NCBI GenBank assembly: GCA_002352125.1
Contig: DEHU01000191.1
Location: forward strand, 191-9,144
Origin: Competibacteraceae bacterium UBA2792
GTDB lineage: Bacteria > Pseudomonadota > Gammaproteobacteria > Competibacterales > Competibacteraceae
DNA: 8,954 bases
Direction: 5' to 3'
Below, in pieces: positions 6,260-8,954 of this stretch; within the stretch, counting starts at the first letter, position 1, and the number at the start of each line of letters is the position of its first letter. The position numbers and the translations under genes are program-made. The notes beneath the pieces were generated by a model that did not search any database, was not told the DNA's origin, and was given only the letters and a program-made list of their open reading frames with translations.

Positions 6260-8473
6260 CTAGCGTAGCAGTTTTTTCAGGGCTTTCGCGTCGATCTCTT
6301 TCAAATCCGGCGAATTGGAGAACCAGTTTCTTAGCCCTTCAAGATGCTCGGCAGTTTCCGGATCACCGGCTTGCGCTGCTTTCAAATACCACTCTGCCGC
6401 CTTGGCGGGATCGGCGCGAAATCCTTTGATTCCCAACTGGCCCAAGATAACCGGATCGTAAGTTTTACCGACCGCCGTCATCGCTGCGGCAAAACCAACA
6501 TCGGCTGCCGCTTCGTAAAACAGGCGCGCAGAGATTACATCGCCTCGCGCTAACAACGCATCGCCATTACGCATATGCGACAAGACCAGCGGCGTTGCAC
6601 TCGACGTCGCTGGGGCTGGGAGCGAGGAGGAAATCGAAGAGGCTTCGACCTCCGCGACGCGAGAAGGGGTATCGGCAGCCGGCTCCAAAAGCGGGGGCGA
6701 TTGTAAATTCACGCCTGCCCGACTCTCCGCCGACGATGCCGACGGGGGTTCGGCTGGCGATTCCGAATTCGACGATGCCGATGGGGGTTCGGCTGACGAT
6801 TCTGAGCCACCCGCCGTCGCAGAAAGCATCGATGTCGTCGAGATGGAGGGGGGTTCAACTGGCGACGCTTGCACGGACTCCGCCGATGGTTCGGGAGCAA
6901 TCCCGGATGGCGATGGCTCTGGACTCATCCCCGGCGATGCGAGCATCGGCGTAGAAACAATCGACGATTCAATCGCCGATGCCGGGTTCAAGCCGGCTTC
7001 TTTATCGCCGCCAGGTACCGGTACCGTAATCGAAGCCTGTTGCGCGGAGACAGGCCCTGGTGCAGGCATTACCGGTTCGGAATGAGATGAAACGATAGGT
7101 TCCTCCGCCGAAGTGATATAAAAAAAATAAATACCTCCAACGCCGCCGGCTAAACCAGCCAGTAAGGCTATAAATAACACCTGTAATCCAGATAAGCGAA
7201 ATGTTTTTTGACGGCCTAGATCAAGTCGCATACTATCCGGCACTTCTATCAATGCGGTTTTTTCTAGCTCATCATCAAATAAGGTTTCGACTAAATTTTT
7301 TCTGCTTTCCTCACTCAGCTTGCTTTCGTTTCGAAAAGCTGAAGGTATCGATTGAATGAGCTGATTCGCGACGCCTGAGCGTGTCGAATCAAAAGAAACG
7401 GCTGTAACAGGATTTGCGGCCGTATCCAATATTGGCTCGCTAATAGTCTCGTCTAGGTTTATTTCGGCTCCATCCACCACCGATGGATCGGCCATCATCT
7501 TTTTAATTTCTTCATCGAGATGATCTATATCAAGGGCTGGTCGTTGCGCCGATCCGGCAACTCGGGTTGCATCATTCGGAAGAGCCGCTTCTAAAGAAGC
7601 TACGGGAGCAATGCCCGAGATAATATCTTTTTCCTGCAACATCAACTCGCTGGCAGCTTCATCGACGGTCGCTATCGTCACCGCTGCCTCCTTGTCAAGC
7701 TGGATAATCGATAACGCGCGTTCGCAAAGCGTGTTAACCAAGCGAGGGACACCTCCGGTATAACGAGCAATTTTCTCGATCACCGGCGGCGGAAAAAGAG
7801 AGTCCATATCCAGCACACCCGCATTTTTTACTTGTCGCCCAATATAATTTGCAACATCGATAACAGTTAGAGGCTCCAAACAAACGTGTACTATATCGCT
7901 TGGAAAGCCATTTTGAGCCCGTGCCTTTTTCAAGATTTCTTCCAATAGCGGTGTTCCGCTCAGCACGATTCGCAATGCGTGATCGCCCTTTATCTTCAAA
8001 CCAGATAAAGCGATTAAGTTAATCAGCACATCTTCGTTTAAATGATGTGCATCATCAATCAGTAATACCACGCTCATTCCTTGAACAGAACTTTCGTTCA
8101 AATACTCCTCGAAAGCCGTGATTTTATTTGAAAGGCTGCTCTCACCAACCGCTATTCCCAACTGATCGCCGATAACCGTCAACAAATTATCGTAGTCGAT
8201 ATTGGTAGAGTAACAGAATACATACTCTATATTTCCAGATGTTTCGCTTGCCAGCTTGCGCAGTAATAAAGTTTTACCGATACCGGCTTCGCTGGTTAGC
8301 ACAAAAAAACCACCGCGCTGACGTATGCCATTTAACAGTTGATTGTAGGCATTTAAATAAGCTTTATTAAGGAAAAAGAATTCCGTCTCGCTCGCGCTAA
8401 AAACCTTGCGCCGAATACCGAGATTTCTCGAACTAATTTGCTGAATATCCAAAGAGTTAATCTTATTCATCAT
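6260..8473 (-). CDS. ExeA/GspA-like AAA+ ATPase, single membrane span, C-terminal Sel1-like domain
   Basis: The 737-residue protein has three parts. Residues about 20-285 are an AAA+ ATPase of the ExeA/GspA/AAA_22 type: Walker A SEAGIGKT (61-68), Walker B SVVLLIDDAHH (134-144, Asp140/Asp141), a sensor-like VLSGTP (170-175) and the sensor-2 motif GGVPRLVN (240-247). An acidic linker follows. A single hydrophobic span at about 428-454 is preceded by Arg/Lys residues, so the ATPase should be cytoplasmic and the rest periplasmic. Residues about 458-630 are rich in Ser, Pro, Ala and Glu, with a tandem 13-residue repeat. Residues about 630-737 contain Sel1/TPR-like helices, including ARLFYEAAADVGFAAAM (649-665) and DPAKAAEWYLKAAQAGD (688-704). 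ExeA ATPases pair with ExeB to assemble the type II secretin, but the peptidoglycan-binding domain of ExeA is not apparent and no ExeB partner is in the window, so function is open. ATG 8471-8473 is chosen because AAGGAG lies five bases upstream; ATG 8468-8470 (eight bases) is equally possible, whereas the longer TTG start at 8503 would place that site inside the gene. Confidence 0.85.
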   Translation of the reverse strand: MMNKINSLDIQQISSRNLGIRRKVFSASETEFFFLNKAYLNAYNQLLNGIRQRGGFFVLTSEAGIGKTLLLRKLASETSGNIEYVFCYSTNIDYDNLLTVIGDQLGIAVGESSLSNKITAFEEYLNESSVQGMSVVLLIDDAHHLNEDVLINLIALSGLKIKGDHALRIVLSGTPLLEEILKKARAQNGFPSDIVHVCLEPLTVIDVANYIGRQVKNAGVLDMDSLFPPPVIEKIARYTGGVPRLVNTLCERALSIIQLDKEAAVTIATVDEAASELMLQEKDIISGIAPVASLEAALPNDATRVAGSAQRPALDIDHLDEEIKKMMADPSVVDGAEINLDETISEPILDTAANPVTAVSFDSTRSGVANQLIQSIPSAFRNESKLSEESRKNLVETLFDDELEKTALIEVPDSMRLDLGRQKTFRLSGLQVLFIALLAGLAGGVGGIYFFYITSAEEPIVSSHSEPVMPAPGPVSAQQASITVPVPGGDKEAGLNPASAIESSIVSTPMLASPGMSPEPSPSGIAPEPSAESVQASPVEPPSISTTSMLSATAGGSESSAEPPSASSNSESPAEPPSASSAESRAGVNLQSPPLLEPAADTPSRVAEVEASSISSSLPAPATSSATPLVLSHMRNGDALLARGDVISARLFYEAAADVGFAAAMTAVGKTYDPVILGQLGIKGFRADPAKAAEWYLKAAQAGDPETAEHLEGLRNWFSNSPDLKEIDAKALKKLLR
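6731..6808 (-). repeat. two-copy 39-bp tandem repeat in the AAA+ gene (Ser/Pro-rich region)
   Basis: Copies at 6731-6769 and 6770-6808 differ at about six positions and stay in frame. They encode two 13-residue units of the form SESxAEPPSASSx (around residues 557-583). The unit sits in the presumed periplasmic spacer between the membrane span and the Sel1-like domain, and could expand or contract without a frameshift. Confidence 0.75.
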
Positions 8474-8484
8474 CCCTACTCCTT
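8474..8484 (-). promoter_or_regulatory. ribosome binding site of the AAA+ gene
   Basis: On the minus strand, AAGGAG (8479-8484) precedes two adjacent ATG codons by five and eight bases. It is the strongest Shine-Dalgarno sequence seen in this window. It argues for a start at 8473 or 8470 rather than the in-frame TTG at 8503. Confidence 0.75.
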
Positions 8485-8512
8485 GAAAGGGGTAGTGGAT
8501 CAAAGCCGAACG

Positions 8513-8541
8513 TTAAGATTCATGGCAGTACAGCATGACAA
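8513..8541 (-). promoter_or_regulatory. candidate sigma-70 promoter of the AAA+ gene
   Basis: Read on the minus strand, TTGTCA (8536-8541) and TCTTAA (8513-8518) are separated by exactly 17 bases. The -35 box matches consensus at 5 of 6 positions, the -10 box at only 3 of 6. A start near 8506 would give a leader of about 33 bases ending in the AAGGAG site. The call depends mainly on position and spacing. Confidence 0.35.
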
Positions 8542-8567
8542 ATGAAACAGGCCGCCAATGTGGCGGC
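8537..8567 (-). terminator. hairpin terminator downstream of the RND gene
   Basis: GCCGCCA and TGGCGGC (8551-8557 and 8561-8567) form a perfect 7-bp GC-rich stem with a 3-base loop. On the minus strand the stem is followed by CTGTTTCATTTGTC, which is T-rich although interrupted. This fits an intrinsic terminator for the RND transcript, 168 bases after its stop, and would insulate the AAA+ gene. The plus-strand side lacks a T tract. Confidence 0.55.
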
Positions 8568-8735
8568 TATCCATCAAAATCCTGCCAAAACATTCGTTTT
8601 TAAGCCACTATCTTGAAAAGTGATAATAAATTCATCCAATAGGATTGGAAATCCATCAAGATACAATTTGGATAGGACCTGATCGAGCTTCCGCTGTTCA
8701 GCTAGAAGTCGAAAAGATTATTCACCCTACCTCAT
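8568..8735 (-). other. non-coding 3' region of the RND transcript
   Basis: This 168-base AT-rich stretch lies between the RND stop and the hairpin terminator. It holds a short perfect hairpin, TCCAAT-AGG-ATTGGA (8635-8649), and the words ATCCATCAA (8569-8577 and 8651-8659), which occur twice. No tRNA, known riboswitch or supported gene was recognised; an 18-codon minus-strand frame lacks a ribosome site. Confidence 0.45.
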
Positions 8736-8954
8736 CTAGAGGATAGCGTTCTCTAAGCGCTGCCGGAACACCGCATAGTATAGTACCGGGATGAACACCA
8801 GCGTCAGCAAGGTAGATACCAGAATACCGAAGATCAGCGAAATCGCTAATCCACGGAAAATCGGGTCATCGAGAATGAACAGCGCCCCAAGCATTGCCGC
8901 CAACGCGGTCAAAATGATCGGTTTGGCCCGAACCGCGCTGGAGCGGATCACCGC
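8736..8954 (-). CDS. RND-family efflux permease, C-terminal 72 residues (5' end outside window)
   Basis: RND permeases are inner-membrane, proton-driven pumps that join a periplasmic adaptor and an outer-membrane channel to export drugs or metals. Only the C-terminus is here: SSAVRAKPIILTALAAMLGA, then DDPIFRGLAISLIFGILVST, TLVFIPVLYY and a short basic tail ending at TAG 8736-8738. The hydrophobic stretches fit the last two helices of the 12-span fold, and KPI(L/I)LTALAA and PIFRGLAISLIFG are typical of the AcrB/HAE1-like group (COG0841). The substrate class cannot be told from this fragment. Adaptor and outer-membrane genes would lie beyond the right edge. Composition returns to the GC-rich type seen at the left of the window. 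Confidence 0.92.
   Translation of the reverse strand, partial: AVIRSSAVRAKPIILTALAAMLGALFILDDPIFRGLAISLIFGILVSTLLTLVFIPVLYYAVFRQRLENAIL

Noticed and set aside
8474..8503. TTG start at 8503 for the AAA+ protein
   Set aside because: It would place the AAGGAG ribosome site inside the gene, and it has no good site of its own.
8600..8656. 18-codon minus-strand frame beginning MDFQSYWMN
   Set aside because: It has no Shine-Dalgarno sequence, it lies in an untranslated tail, and it shows no other sign of coding.
1..8954. CRISPR array, insertion sequence, integrase or attachment site
   Set aside because: No regularly spaced repeats, transposase or recombinase motifs, or terminal inverted repeats were found on either strand.

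Overview
The window looks like a chromosomal segment of a gammaproteobacterium. This rests on the FtsK / Aat / Bpt neighbourhood, which in Pseudomonas-like genomes forms the block lolA-ftsK-trxB-aat-bpt-infA-clpA. It also rests on the style of the proteins, including a TAXI-type periplasmic binding protein and an RND permease. The genus cannot be settled from the sequence. 

Layout. (1) Positions 1-2337, minus strand: the N-terminal 779 codons of the septal DNA translocase FtsK, from a TTG start through four membrane segments, a Pro/Ala-rich linker and the Walker A and B motifs; the gene runs off the left edge. (2) Positions 2338-2570: a 233-bp divergent spacer. (3) Positions 2571-5171, plus strand: three overlapping genes, a FemAB-like/COG3146 acyltransferase, aat and bpt. 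All three are GNAT-fold or related transferases, and two of them use aminoacyl-tRNA. (4) Positions 5213-6187, plus strand: a secreted TAXI-family solute-binding protein with no TRAP membrane subunit in view. (5) Positions 6260-8473, minus strand and convergent with the TAXI gene: an ExeA/GspA-like AAA+ ATPase with one membrane span, a low-complexity Ser/Pro region and a C-terminal Sel1-like domain. (6) Positions 8474-8735: a spacer with a hairpin terminator and a plausible promoter. (7) Positions 8736-8954, minus strand: the last 72 residues of an RND efflux permease, cut by the right edge. 

How the genes relate. Aat and Bpt are the two bacterial N-degron writers: Aat adds Leu/Phe to N-terminal Lys/Arg, and Bpt adds Leu to N-terminal Asp/Glu. 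Both mark proteins for ClpS/ClpAP. Their ATGA overlap implies coupled translation. The FemAB-like gene overlaps aat by 29 nt, so the three are probably made from one transcript. 

The segment from about 5172 to 8735 is clearly poorer in GC than both flanks (hand-counted 60-base samples: 30% and 38% inside, 73% and 63% outside). It sits where infA would be expected, so it may be an accessory insertion. The TAXI protein and the membrane-anchored AAA+ protein inside it are the least understood part of the window and the best candidates for an undescribed envelope system.
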